NCBI GenBank assembly: GCA_900466945.1
Contig: UBNV01000014.1
Span: 22,706 to 86,705, forward strand
Direction of reading: 5' to 3'
Length of the DNA stretch: 64,000 nucleotides
DNA from: Hyphomicrobiales bacterium
Lineage (GTDB): Bacteria > Pseudomonadota > Alphaproteobacteria > Rhizobiales > Rhizobiaceae
Positions 26,692-34,888 of the stretch are shown here, in pieces. A program made the translations under genes and the position numbers. The stretch's first letter is position 1. Every line of letters begins with the position of its first letter. The notes beneath the pieces are model-generated. The model worked only from the letters and a program-made list of their open reading frames with translations, did no database searches and was not told where the DNA came from.

Positions 26692-27318
26692 TTAGCTCAG
26701 CCCCATGTAGCGTCCGGGCTTGTGGTTGATCGCCAGGATCAGATTGGCGATGGCAGCGCCCAGAACGGACAGGGCGAGCCGGTCTGCCGGCAGGACGAAG
26801 AAGGCTGCGGCGAGAATCGCCATGTCCACGCCCAGCTGGAAATAGCCGGCGCGCAGCCCAGTCTTTTCCTGCAGATATAGGGCGAGGATGTTGATGCCCC
26901 CGAGGCCGGTTCGATGCCGGAAAAGCATCAGCAAACCCGTTCCGATCAAGCCGCCGCCGATGACAGTCGCATAGAGCGGATCGAGATGAGAGAAGTCGAT
27001 CCACCGGCTGTTCAGCTTCGACAGGATCGAGACGAGCGCCACGGCCGTGAAGGTCCGGAACGTGAAGGCCCATCCCATGCGCTTCACCGCCAGAATGTAG
27101 AAGGGCAGGTTGACGATGAAGAAGATCGGGCCAAAGCCCCAACCGCTGACATAGGAAAGCAACAGGGCGAGGCCCGCGCTCGAACCAACCGTCAGCATGG
27201 TTTCAGTGTAGATGAGCGTTCCCAGCGAGACGAACATGGTGCCCGAGATCATCGCGAGCACGTCTTCATAGAGGCGGTGGCGCTCGGCGCCCGCCTGGTT
27301 CACGGTTGTGGTGGTCAT
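26692..27318 (-). CDS. YitT-family membrane protein
   Basis: A 208-residue inner-membrane protein of the YitT/DUF161 family with five or six predicted spans (for example TMLTVGSSAGLALLLSYVSG, then PIFFIVNLPFYILAV). The motif HRTGLGGINILALYLQEKTG (about residues 136-155) is typical. No transport substrate is established for the family. It starts five bases from the aminotransferase stop and may be co-transcribed with that gene. Confidence 0.8.
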   Translation of the reverse strand: MTTTTVNQAGAERHRLYEDVLAMISGTMFVSLGTLIYTETMLTVGSSAGLALLLSYVSGWGFGPIFFIVNLPFYILAVKRMGWAFTFRTFTAVALVSILSKLNSRWIDFSHLDPLYATVIGGGLIGTGLLMLFRHRTGLGGINILALYLQEKTGLRAGYFQLGVDMAILAAAFFVLPADRLALSVLGAAIANLILAINHKPGRYMGLS

Positions 27319-27322
27319 GATC

Positions 27323-28495
27323 TCAGCCCAGAAGCGGTTTCAAGACGTTGGCGACGCGCGGGATATCGGCGCTCTTCAGGCCCGCGATGTTGATACGGCC
27401 AGAGGTCGGCATGTAGATGCCATAATGCTTGCGGAGCGACATGACGTCGGCTTCCTTGAGCGGCAGGAGCGAGAACATGCCCTGCTGTTCGGCGATCTGC
27501 GGCGCTAGCTGCCATCCGTCGCCGAGTGCCCCGGCCAATTCGCGGCGCAGTTCATTCAGGCGGTCGCGCATCGAATTGAGTTCGTCCATCCAGTCCTGCC
27601 GCAGGCTCTCGGTCGCCAGGATGGTGCGGACCACGGCAGCACCGTGATCGGGCGGCATGGAATAGCTGGTGCGGGCCATGGTGACGAGGTTGGATCGCGC
27701 GATGTCCGCCGCGTCCTGCGTCTCCGCGACCGCGAAGATGGCACCCGTGCGCTCGCGGTAGATCCCGAAGGACTTGGAGCAGGAGACGGCAATCAGCGCT
27801 TCCGGGGCGGCGGCGATGATCGTGCGCAGGCCGGCCACGTCTTCTTCGATGCCAGCGCCGAAGCCCTGATAGGCAGAATCGATCAGGGGCACGAGGCGCC
27901 GCTCGGCGATTACTGCGGCAAGTTCCTCCCACTGAGCTGATGTCAGCGTCGCACCCGTCGGATTGTGGCAGCTGGCATGGATGAGCACGGCATCGCCGCG
28001 GGGCGCGCTGCTCATGGCCTTCATCATGCTGGCAAAGCGCACATCCTGGGTCGGCACGTCGAAATAGGGATAGGTTTCCACATCGAGGCCGGTCGCACCG
28101 AAGATGCCGGCATGGTTCGGCCAGCTCGGCAGACCGAGGTGGAGACGACCGCTGCCGGCGCGTGCGATCAAGTCTGAGGCGAGGCGCAGAGCGCCCGACC
28201 CACCCGGCGTCTGGACGCCGGCGGCAAACTTGCCATCCCCCTTGCCTCCGACGAGATCCCAGAGAAGATCGAGGAAGACACGGTCACCTTCTGGGGCGAC
28301 ATAGGACTTGCTGTCCTGCTTCTCCAGGAGCACCTTCTCCGCCGCCTTCACCGCGCGCAAGACTGGGGTTCGCCCCTGGTCGTCACGATAGACACCAACG
28401 CCGAGGTCGATCTTGTCCGTCCGGTGATCGGCGTTGTAGAGCCCGATCAGAGCAAGCAAGGGATCATTGGGCTGGGAGGCGAGCTTGTCGAACAT
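27323..28495 (-). CDS. tyrB: Aromatic amino acid aminotransferase (class I)
   Basis: A 390-residue PLP-dependent aminotransferase of the aspartate/aromatic subgroup Ia. N-terminus FDKLASQPNDPLLALIGLYNAD and DLGVGVYRDDQGRTPVL are characteristic; the PLP Lys lies in SCSKSFGIYRERTG (about residue 248) and the Asn/Asp/Tyr pocket in HNPTGATLT and DSAYQGFG. It most likely converts Tyr, Phe or Asp with 2-oxoglutarate. It is divergent from an Lrp/AsnC regulator. The tyrB assignment (rather than aspC) is from family style, not from a decisive residue. Confidence 0.85.
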   Translation of the reverse strand: MFDKLASQPNDPLLALIGLYNADHRTDKIDLGVGVYRDDQGRTPVLRAVKAAEKVLLEKQDSKSYVAPEGDRVFLDLLWDLVGGKGDGKFAAGVQTPGGSGALRLASDLIARAGSGRLHLGLPSWPNHAGIFGATGLDVETYPYFDVPTQDVRFASMMKAMSSAPRGDAVLIHASCHNPTGATLTSAQWEELAAVIAERRLVPLIDSAYQGFGAGIEEDVAGLRTIIAAAPEALIAVSCSKSFGIYRERTGAIFAVAETQDAADIARSNLVTMARTSYSMPPDHGAAVVRTILATESLRQDWMDELNSMRDRLNELRRELAGALGDGWQLAPQIAEQQGMFSLLPLKEADVMSLRKHYGIYMPTSGRINIAGLKSADIPRVANVLKPLLG

Positions 28496-28660
28496 CGGGG
28501 GCCTTCATCGAAGTGCGTTGTGCTACAAATGAAATATCAAGTTTCAAGCGCAAAGTCTCAGCGGATTTGACGCTTGCCCATCTTCCCTCATCATCAGGAT
28601 TGCCCGAAAAGGTAAATTCACGATAGAATTTTGCTGCACTCCGCGCTTTAGAGATCAATT

Positions 28661-29131
28661 ATGGAAGAAACCGACTTGACTCTCGACAGGATCGATCGCC
28701 GGCTTATTGCCTGCCTGATCGAAGATGCCAGCCTGAACAATGCGGAGCTCGCCGAACGTGTCGGGCTGACGGCAGCTCCCCTGTCTCGCCGTCTGGCGCG
28801 ACTCTATGCGAGCGGCATTATCCGCCAGACGATCGTCATCGACCCGCCGAAGGTCGGCCTCGGACTCCAGGCCTTCGTCGAAATCACGCTGGATCGGACG
28901 ACGCCGCAGGTCGGTGAACGCTTCATCGAGCATGTAGGCAAGCTCGCCGAAGTCATCGAAATCCACGCGGTGGCCGGTGATTTCGATTTTCTGCTGAAAA
29001 TCTCGGTTCGCGACATGGCGGACTACAAGCGGTTGATCTGGCAGGAATTCGATCGCCTCGCAGAGATCAAGACCATCCGATCGACCATGGTCTTCGACAG
29101 CCCGAAGATTTCCCACGGTTATCTGCCCTGA
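28661..29131 (+). CDS. Lrp/AsnC-family transcriptional regulator
   Basis: A 156-residue feast/famine regulator: N-terminal helix-turn-helix (about residues 5-55, LDRIDRRLIACLIEDASLNN, AELAERVGLTAAPLSRRLARL) and C-terminal RAM ligand-binding domain (VEITLDRTTPQVGERF, IHAVAGDFDFLLKISVRDM). Divergent from the aminotransferase, 165 bp apart, so an amino acid-responsive regulator of that gene is the natural inference. Confidence 0.88.
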   Translation: MEETDLTLDRIDRRLIACLIEDASLNNAELAERVGLTAAPLSRRLARLYASGIIRQTIVIDPPKVGLGLQAFVEITLDRTTPQVGERFIEHVGKLAEVIEIHAVAGDFDFLLKISVRDMADYKRLIWQEFDRLAEIKTIRSTMVFDSPKISHGYLP

Positions 29132-29247
29132 CGCGCATGATGCTTTTGCCCGGATGTGGGGAAACATCCATTTTCCATTCGAGCTTTGCTAATGTGTTAA
29201 GGGATTTTGTCCAATGGTGACGCTGGGGACGAACGCTCTCGTTCCTG

Positions 29248-31050
29248 ATGTCGGAGCCAATGGTAACTTCAGTGAAGCAATCTGTTCGCGCGCGCGAAAA
29301 TTTTGATCTGCCCCACGATGTTGTGGCATCCGCCGCCATCCCTGTGACGATGGACGGCATGTTCGGTCACCTGCATCCGGCTTCGGGTGAAACCGGCGTC
29401 GTGTTTTGCGCGCCATGGGGTTTCGACGCACTTTGCACGGTCAAGTTCCATCGCCTCGTCGCAACTGACCTTGCACGACGGGGATATCCCGCGATCCGCT
29501 TCGACTATCCGGGCGAAGGCGATTCCCTGCCGGTCGAGGCGGGCGCAAGCTTCGACGCCTGGGTAACCGGCGCAGTGAGGGCGGCGAAGGAATTACGCTC
29601 ACGGACAGGCTGCAGCAGGGTCCTCTATTACGGCATGGGCATCGGCGCAGCAGTCGCGCTGCGCGCGGGACAACAGGACGCGAACCTCGCAGGCTATGTG
29701 CTTGCGGCATCTGCGCTGAGCGGTCGGCGTTATCTGCGTGAGACGGCCTTGCGGGAGAAGGTCATCGAGGACGGGCTCGCCATCGACTTCGGCTATCCCG
29801 AGGGCGCGACGGTGCTTGCCTCCTTCATCATGGATCCGCTGCTAGCCGCCGATCTGAAGACCCTCACCGTCTCCATAAACGACATATCCGCCGGATTGCC
29901 GGCCCTCGTTCTGGCGCGTCCGGAGAATGCTGCAGACGTCGAACTTGCCAAGCAACTGAGCAGCGCCAGTGCAGCGGTCGAATCCATTGATTTTGCGGGT
30001 TATAGTGCGATGCTCGACGGAGTCGTCACGTCGCCGATGCCAATGGCGCTCATCGACGCGATCGGTGACTGGTTCAGCCGAAGCATCCCCCAGGGCACAA
30101 GTTCGCCTACCGCGCGGGCTTCAGACATCGAGCCGACCGTCCTTCAGACGGAGACATTTCGCGAGCGGCCGGAGGTTGTCAATTCGCGCCTGTTCGGCGT
30201 CTTCTGCGAGCCTCCGTCGGGCGGGGAGAAGGCTGTGATCATTTTGCTCAACATGGCCTATGCGCCACATACCGGCTGGGGTCGCATCTGGGTCGATACC
30301 GCGCGCACGCTCGCAAAACGGGGCATCGCGACGCTGCGGGTTGATCTTTCCAACATCGGCGACAGCCCAGCCGATCCTCGGGGGACGGATCAGGTCGTCT
30401 ACTCCGAGGGCCAGCTCAACGACGTGCATGCCGTCGTCCGATATGTGCGTACGCGCACCACACGACCAATTCTTCTGGCGGGCATCTGCAGCGGCGCGCA
30501 TTCGGCCCTCTATGCCGGCGCTGCCAACCCCGATGTGGCTGGCATCGTTTCGATCAACCAGCTCCGCCTCGTGCTGGACCCTGACGAGGATGTGGACACG
30601 CTTTTGATGGCGGGGGCTCGCCCGCTCAGCGATTACAAGCGCCGCGCCTTCAGCCTGAGCACCTACAAGCGTGTCATCAGCGGCGAGGTCAACATTCCGA
30701 AGGCGGCGGCGAACATTGCCAGCCATGCGCAGAACAGGATCCTGCGCGGAGTTTCTCCCTATCTCGGCGGGCTGACCAAGCTTGGCCGGTTGCGTGGACA
30801 GTTGTTCGGTGTGCTGCGACGGCTCGAAGAGCGAAAGGTCCCGGTCACCTTCATCTCCTGCCGCACCGATGGCAGCCTCGATCAGCAGAGACTCTATTTC
30901 GGGAAGACCCTGGCCGGGCAGCGTGCGTTTCCGGGGCTGCGGCACATTTTGCTTGAAAATGCAGACCATACACTGAGCCCGTCTTCCGTTCGGCAGCAGG
31001 TGATCGGGATCCTCGCCGATGCCGCCGAACAAACCGCCAAGCAGAAATGA
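29248..31050 (+). CDS. Two-domain alpha/beta hydrolase with Cys-type second site
   Basis: A 600-residue protein with two alpha/beta-hydrolase folds in tandem. Domain 1 (about 30-280) has GVVFCAPWGFD and RFDYPGEGDS but its nucleophile elbow reads YYGMGIGAA, with Gly where Ser is expected. Domain 2 (about 310-590) has RVDLSNIGDSPAD, an elbow LLAGICSGAHSAL with Cys as nucleophile, and a plausible catalytic His in LLENADHTLSP. This resembles the hydrolase pairs associated with polysaccharide export (exosortase-linked hydrolases), though no such genes are nearby. Substrate unknown. An ATG at 29260 (after GGAG) is an alternative start. Confidence 0.7.
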   Translation: MSEPMVTSVKQSVRARENFDLPHDVVASAAIPVTMDGMFGHLHPASGETGVVFCAPWGFDALCTVKFHRLVATDLARRGYPAIRFDYPGEGDSLPVEAGASFDAWVTGAVRAAKELRSRTGCSRVLYYGMGIGAAVALRAGQQDANLAGYVLAASALSGRRYLRETALREKVIEDGLAIDFGYPEGATVLASFIMDPLLAADLKTLTVSINDISAGLPALVLARPENAADVELAKQLSSASAAVESIDFAGYSAMLDGVVTSPMPMALIDAIGDWFSRSIPQGTSSPTARASDIEPTVLQTETFRERPEVVNSRLFGVFCEPPSGGEKAVIILLNMAYAPHTGWGRIWVDTARTLAKRGIATLRVDLSNIGDSPADPRGTDQVVYSEGQLNDVHAVVRYVRTRTTRPILLAGICSGAHSALYAGAANPDVAGIVSINQLRLVLDPDEDVDTLLMAGARPLSDYKRRAFSLSTYKRVISGEVNIPKAAANIASHAQNRILRGVSPYLGGLTKLGRLRGQLFGVLRRLEERKVPVTFISCRTDGSLDQQRLYFGKTLAGQRAFPGLRHILLENADHTLSPSSVRQQVIGILADAAEQTAKQK

Positions 31051-31053
31051 TGA

Positions 31054-31095
31054 CGGGAGGGAATGCCAGAGCGGCGCCCCCTCCCGAGTTTTCTT
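31054..31095 (+). terminator. Rho-independent terminator after the hydrolase gene
   Basis: CGGGAGGG (31054-31061) pairs with CCCTCCCG (31079-31086), followed by AGTTTTCTTT. It serves the plus-strand hydrolase gene and lies between convergent genes. Confidence 0.75.
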
Positions 31096-31099
31096 TCAA

Positions 31100-31951
31100 T
31101 CAGCCGGCTGCGGCCAGCTTGCGCGTCGCCATGCGGGCGCGGATCGACTCGACGTCGGCGCGCGGTGTCGCGGCGAAAAGCGTACGCGTATATTCATGCT
31201 GCGGATCCGAGAAGACTGCGTCACGGGTGCCGTATTCGACCGCTTCGCCGTAGTACATCACCATCACCTCGTCGGCGATGTAACGCACGACGGAGAGGTC
31301 GTGGCTGATGAAGACATAGGTCAGGCCGAATTCTTCCTGCAGGTCGGCGAGCAGGTTCAACACCTGAGCCTGGACCGAAAGGTCAAGCGCGGAGACCGGT
31401 TCGTCGAGGACCAGCAGCTTCGGATTGAGCATCAGGGCGCGAGCAATCGCGATACGCTGACGCTGGCCCCCGGAGAACATGTGCGGGTAGCGGTTGTAAT
31501 GCTCCGGCCCGAGGCCGACCTTGACCAGCATTTCGGTTGCGCGTTCGCGTCGTTCGGCAGCACTCATCTTGGTGTTGATGAGCAAGGGTTCGCCGAGCAC
31601 GTCGCCGATCTTCTGGCGCGGGTTGAGCGAGCCATAGGGGTTCTGAAAGACGATCTGCACCTTCTGGCGCATGTCGGCCGTCAGGTGGCCCGGACGCAAG
31701 TCGACCTTCTGGCCGTCGATCAGGAGTTCGCCTGCCGTCGGCTCGTCGATGAAGGTGAGGATGCGGGCAAGCGTCGACTTGCCGCAACCGCTTTCGCCGA
31801 CGATAGCGAGTGTCTTGCCCTTGTTGAGCTTAAACGACACGCCTTTGACCGCGTGGACGATCTTGTCTTCCTTGAAGAGACCCTGCGACACGCGATAGTC
31901 GCGTTTAACGTCGCGGATCTCAAGCATCGGGGTTTGCGTCTCTGTGGTCAT
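31100..31951 (-). CDS. Dipeptide-type ABC transporter ATP-binding protein (DppF)
   Basis: A 283-residue peptide/nickel-class ATPase: Walker A GESGCGKST (about residues 52-60), signature SGGQRQRIAIARAL, Walker B LLVLDEPVSALD, and the C-terminal oligopeptide extension (EAVEYGTRDAVFSDPQHEYT). It overlaps the DppD-like gene by four bases. Last gene of a five-gene importer. Confidence 0.88.
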   Translation of the reverse strand: MTTETQTPMLEIRDVKRDYRVSQGLFKEDKIVHAVKGVSFKLNKGKTLAIVGESGCGKSTLARILTFIDEPTAGELLIDGQKVDLRPGHLTADMRQKVQIVFQNPYGSLNPRQKIGDVLGEPLLINTKMSAAERRERATEMLVKVGLGPEHYNRYPHMFSGGQRQRIAIARALMLNPKLLVLDEPVSALDLSVQAQVLNLLADLQEEFGLTYVFISHDLSVVRYIADEVMVMYYGEAVEYGTRDAVFSDPQHEYTRTLFAATPRADVESIRARMATRKLAAAG

Positions 31952-32796
31952 GCGGAACCTCCCGTTTCTGCGGCGGCCAAGAAGTCGGAGACCGTGGTCA
32001 GACGGTCGCCGGTGGCGTTTTCCGGCAGGGCCGAAAGCAGCGCGCGGGTATAGGGATTCTTCGGGTTTTCGAAGAGCTGGAGGACATCGGCCTCCTCCAT
32101 CTTCTTGCCCTTGTACTGGACAATCACGCGGTCCGCGGTTTCAGCCACCACGGCCATGTCATGGGTGATCATGATCAGCCCCATGCCGGTCTCGACCTGA
32201 ATTTTCATCAGGAGGTCGAGGATCTGCTTCTGGATCGTCACGTCGAGTGCCGTCGTCGGCTCATCAGCGATCAGGAGCTTCGGATTGCAGGCGATCGCGA
32301 TCGCGATCATCACGCGCTGGCATTGGCCGCCCGACATCTGGTGCGGGAAGTGGTTGAGACGCTCGGCCGGATCAGGCAGGCCGACCAGGTTGAAAAGTTC
32401 GACGGCGCGATCGTGGCGCTCCTTCTTGCCGAGGCCCATGTGCAGGCGCAGGACTTCTTCGATCTGGAAGCCGACCGTGAAGCATGGATTGAGGCTGGCG
32501 ACCGGTTCCTGGAAGATCATGGCGACGTCCTTGCCGATCAGCTTACGCCGCTCGGCAGCCGAGATCTTCTGGATGTCGCGGCCCTGGAATTCCATCTTGT
32601 CGGCGGTGATCTTCGCCGTCCAGGGCAGAAGGCCCATGACGGCAAGCATGGCGACCGACTTGCCGGATCCGCTCTCGCCGACGATGGCGAGCACTTCGCC
32701 CGGCTCGACGGAAAGCGAGACGCCGTCAACGGCCTTGAACCAGCCGTTGGCCGTCTCGAACTGGACGGTGAGGTTCTGGATATCGAGAAGTGCCAT
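31948..32796 (-). CDS. Dipeptide-type ABC transporter ATP-binding protein (DppD)
   Basis: A 282-residue partner ATPase: Walker A GESGSGKSV (about residues 40-48), signature MSGGQCQRVMIAIAI, Walker B LLIADEPTTALD, H-loop MITHDMAVVAE. The C-terminal region MEEADVLQLFENPKNPYTRAL is the conserved tail of the class. The start lies two bases from the DppC-like stop. Confidence 0.88.
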   Translation of the reverse strand: MALLDIQNLTVQFETANGWFKAVDGVSLSVEPGEVLAIVGESGSGKSVAMLAVMGLLPWTAKITADKMEFQGRDIQKISAAERRKLIGKDVAMIFQEPVASLNPCFTVGFQIEEVLRLHMGLGKKERHDRAVELFNLVGLPDPAERLNHFPHQMSGGQCQRVMIAIAIACNPKLLIADEPTTALDVTIQKQILDLLMKIQVETGMGLIMITHDMAVVAETADRVIVQYKGKKMEEADVLQLFENPKNPYTRALLSALPENATGDRLTTVSDFLAAAETGGSA

Positions 32797-32798
32797 GA

Positions 32799-33707
32799 TC
32801 AGGACCTCTTCAGCTTGGGATCGAGAGCATCGCGCAGGCCGTCACCCATGAGGTTGATGGCGAGAACGGTGATCAGGATGGCAAGACCCGGGAAAGTGAC
32901 AACCCACCAGGCGCGCAGGATGAACTCGCGCGCTTCGGCGAGCATCGTGCCCCATTCGGGAGCCGGCGGCTGCGCGCCCATGCCGAGGAAGCCGAGAGCG
33001 GCCGCATCGAGGATGGCGTTGGAGAAGGACAGCGTTGCCTGAACGATCAGCGGTGCCATGCAGTTCGGCAGGATCGTCTTGAACATGAGACGAAGCGGGC
33101 TTGCACCGGCCAGCCGTGCCGCCGTCACGTAGTCGCGGGTTTTCTCCGACATCACCGCTGCGCGGGTCAGGCGAACAAAATGCGGCTGCAGCGTCAGCGC
33201 AATGGCGATCATGCCATTGGTCAGTCCGGGGCCGAGGATGGCGACGAGAACCAGCGCCAGAAGCAGCGAGGGAAACGCCAGAATGATGTCCATCAAGCGC
33301 ATGATCGCCGTATCAAGCCAGCCGCCATAAAAGCCGGCGATGACACCGATTGCGATACCCGTCGTCAGCGACAGCGTGGTGACGAAAACGCCGATGAACA
33401 GCGAATATTGCGAGCCGTAGATCAGTCGGGACAGGATGTCGCGACCGACCGGGTCGGTGCCGAGCGGATAGCTCCAGTCGCCGCCTTCCAGCCAGGCCGG
33501 TGGCAGGAGAACAACGTCGCGATACTGCTCGAAGGGAGAATGCGGCGCGATCACGCCGGCGAAAACGGCGACGAACACAAGGGCGACGAAGACCACGAGG
33601 CCGATGACGGCGCCGCGATTTTCGGAGAAGTAGAACCAGAATTCGGCCAGCATCTGGCGGCGCATCTGCGCGGTGGTGACCGGCTGGCTGGCTGTTGTCT
33701 CTGCCAT
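32799..33707 (-). CDS. Dipeptide-type ABC transporter permease (DppC)
   Basis: A 302-residue permease with a long N-terminal cytoplasmic segment, then six spans. Typical DppC features: HSPFEQYRDVVLLPPAW-like periplasmic segment followed by LGTDPVGRDILSRLIYGSQYSL, and the EAA loop DYVTAARLAGASPLRLMFKTILPN (seen as AARLAGASPLRLMFKTILPN). Pairs with the DppB-like gene. Confidence 0.88.
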   Translation of the reverse strand: MAETTASQPVTTAQMRRQMLAEFWFYFSENRGAVIGLVVFVALVFVAVFAGVIAPHSPFEQYRDVVLLPPAWLEGGDWSYPLGTDPVGRDILSRLIYGSQYSLFIGVFVTTLSLTTGIAIGVIAGFYGGWLDTAIMRLMDIILAFPSLLLALVLVAILGPGLTNGMIAIALTLQPHFVRLTRAAVMSEKTRDYVTAARLAGASPLRLMFKTILPNCMAPLIVQATLSFSNAILDAAALGFLGMGAQPPAPEWGTMLAEAREFILRAWWVVTFPGLAILITVLAINLMGDGLRDALDPKLKRS

Positions 33708-33721
33708 GGGACTTTATCCTT

Positions 33722-34726
33722 CTAGTGGCGGATGCGCGGGTTGATGAGGCCGTAGAGCAGGTCGACGATGAGGTTCACGACCATGATGATGCCGGCGATC
33801 AGGAGGAGGCCTCCCTGGATGACCGGGTAGTCACGGCGGAACACACTGTCGACCATCCACTTGCCGATGCCCGGCCAGGAGAAGATCGTTTCGGTGAGAA
33901 TGGCGCCTGCGAGCATGACGCCGATCTGCAGGCCGATCGTGGTGATGACCGGGATCATGGCGTTGCGCAGCGCATGCAGGCCGACAACGCGGAAAGGCGA
34001 TAGGCCCTTGGCGCGGGCGGTGCGAATGTAATCTTCCGACAGCACTTCGAGCATGGCCGAGCGCGTCTGGCGCGCGATGACGGCGAGCGGAATGGTCGCC
34101 AGCACGATCGAGGGTAGGATCAGATGGCTAAGCGCCGAGGTGAACGCGCCCTTCTGGCCCGAGAGCAGGCTGTCGATCAGCATGAAGCCGGTGACCGGCG
34201 GGAAGAAGAACATCAGCGAGATGCGGCCGGAGACCGGGGTCCATTGCAGGATACCTGAGAAGAGGATGATGAGCAGCAGGCCCCACCAGAAGATCGGCAT
34301 GGAATAGCCGACAAGCGCTATGCCCATCATCGTCTGATCGAAGAAGGAGCCGCGTTTGATGGCTGCGACGATGCCAGCCGGGACACCGATCGCGATCGCG
34401 ATCAGGATCGCACAGAGCGACAGCTCGACGGTTGCCGGGAAGAGCGCGAAGAACTGGTCGATGATCGGGCTCTTGGAGACGATCGAGGTGCCGAAGTCAC
34501 CGGTCATCACGCCGCCGAGATAATCGAAATACTGCACCACCAGCGGCCGATCGAGACCGAGATTGGCGCTGATCTGGGCGTGACGCTCGGGCGACATGAC
34601 GCGCTCGCCGGAGAGAAGCGCGACCGGATCGCCCGGCAGAAGCCGGATGAAGGCGAAGGCAATGATCGAGACGCCGATGAAGGTCGGGATCAAGACGGCG
34701 AGCCGTCGCAGGAGAAAGCCAAACAT
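33722..34726 (-). CDS. Dipeptide-type ABC transporter permease (DppB)
   Basis: A 334-residue permease. The start MFGFLLRRLAVLIPTFIGVS is the typical first span of DppB proteins, so I take the ATG at 34726 rather than longer in-frame starts. The class motif FIRLLPGDPVALL follows, and the EAA loop is YIRTARAKGLSPFRVVGLHA (about residues 215-235). It is separated from the binding-protein gene by 162 bp that hold a strong hairpin. Confidence 0.88.
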   Translation of the reverse strand: MFGFLLRRLAVLIPTFIGVSIIAFAFIRLLPGDPVALLSGERVMSPERHAQISANLGLDRPLVVQYFDYLGGVMTGDFGTSIVSKSPIIDQFFALFPATVELSLCAILIAIAIGVPAGIVAAIKRGSFFDQTMMGIALVGYSMPIFWWGLLLIILFSGILQWTPVSGRISLMFFFPPVTGFMLIDSLLSGQKGAFTSALSHLILPSIVLATIPLAVIARQTRSAMLEVLSEDYIRTARAKGLSPFRVVGLHALRNAMIPVITTIGLQIGVMLAGAILTETIFSWPGIGKWMVDSVFRRDYPVIQGGLLLIAGIIMVVNLIVDLLYGLINPRIRH

Positions 34727-34846
34727 GTGTGAGACCTGTTGTTTTAAGGGAGGTCGAACCGCGGCGCATGGCCGTCTGTGGTTACCCGAAACGCTGCACC
34801 TGAGCCTTCGAGCATGACGCGAGATTGATCTCGTATCAACGACAAA

Positions 34847-34870
34847 CGCCGCGGGCCAAGGCCCGCGGCG
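34847..34870 (-). terminator. Strong hairpin between binding-protein and permease genes
   Basis: CGCCGCGGGCC (34847-34857), AA loop, GGCCCGCGGCG (34860-34870): a perfect 11-bp GC stem, followed on the minus strand by TTTGTC. It probably attenuates transcription so that the binding protein exceeds the permeases. Confidence 0.7.
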
Positions 34871-34888
34871 AGAGATCAAGTGTTTCGA

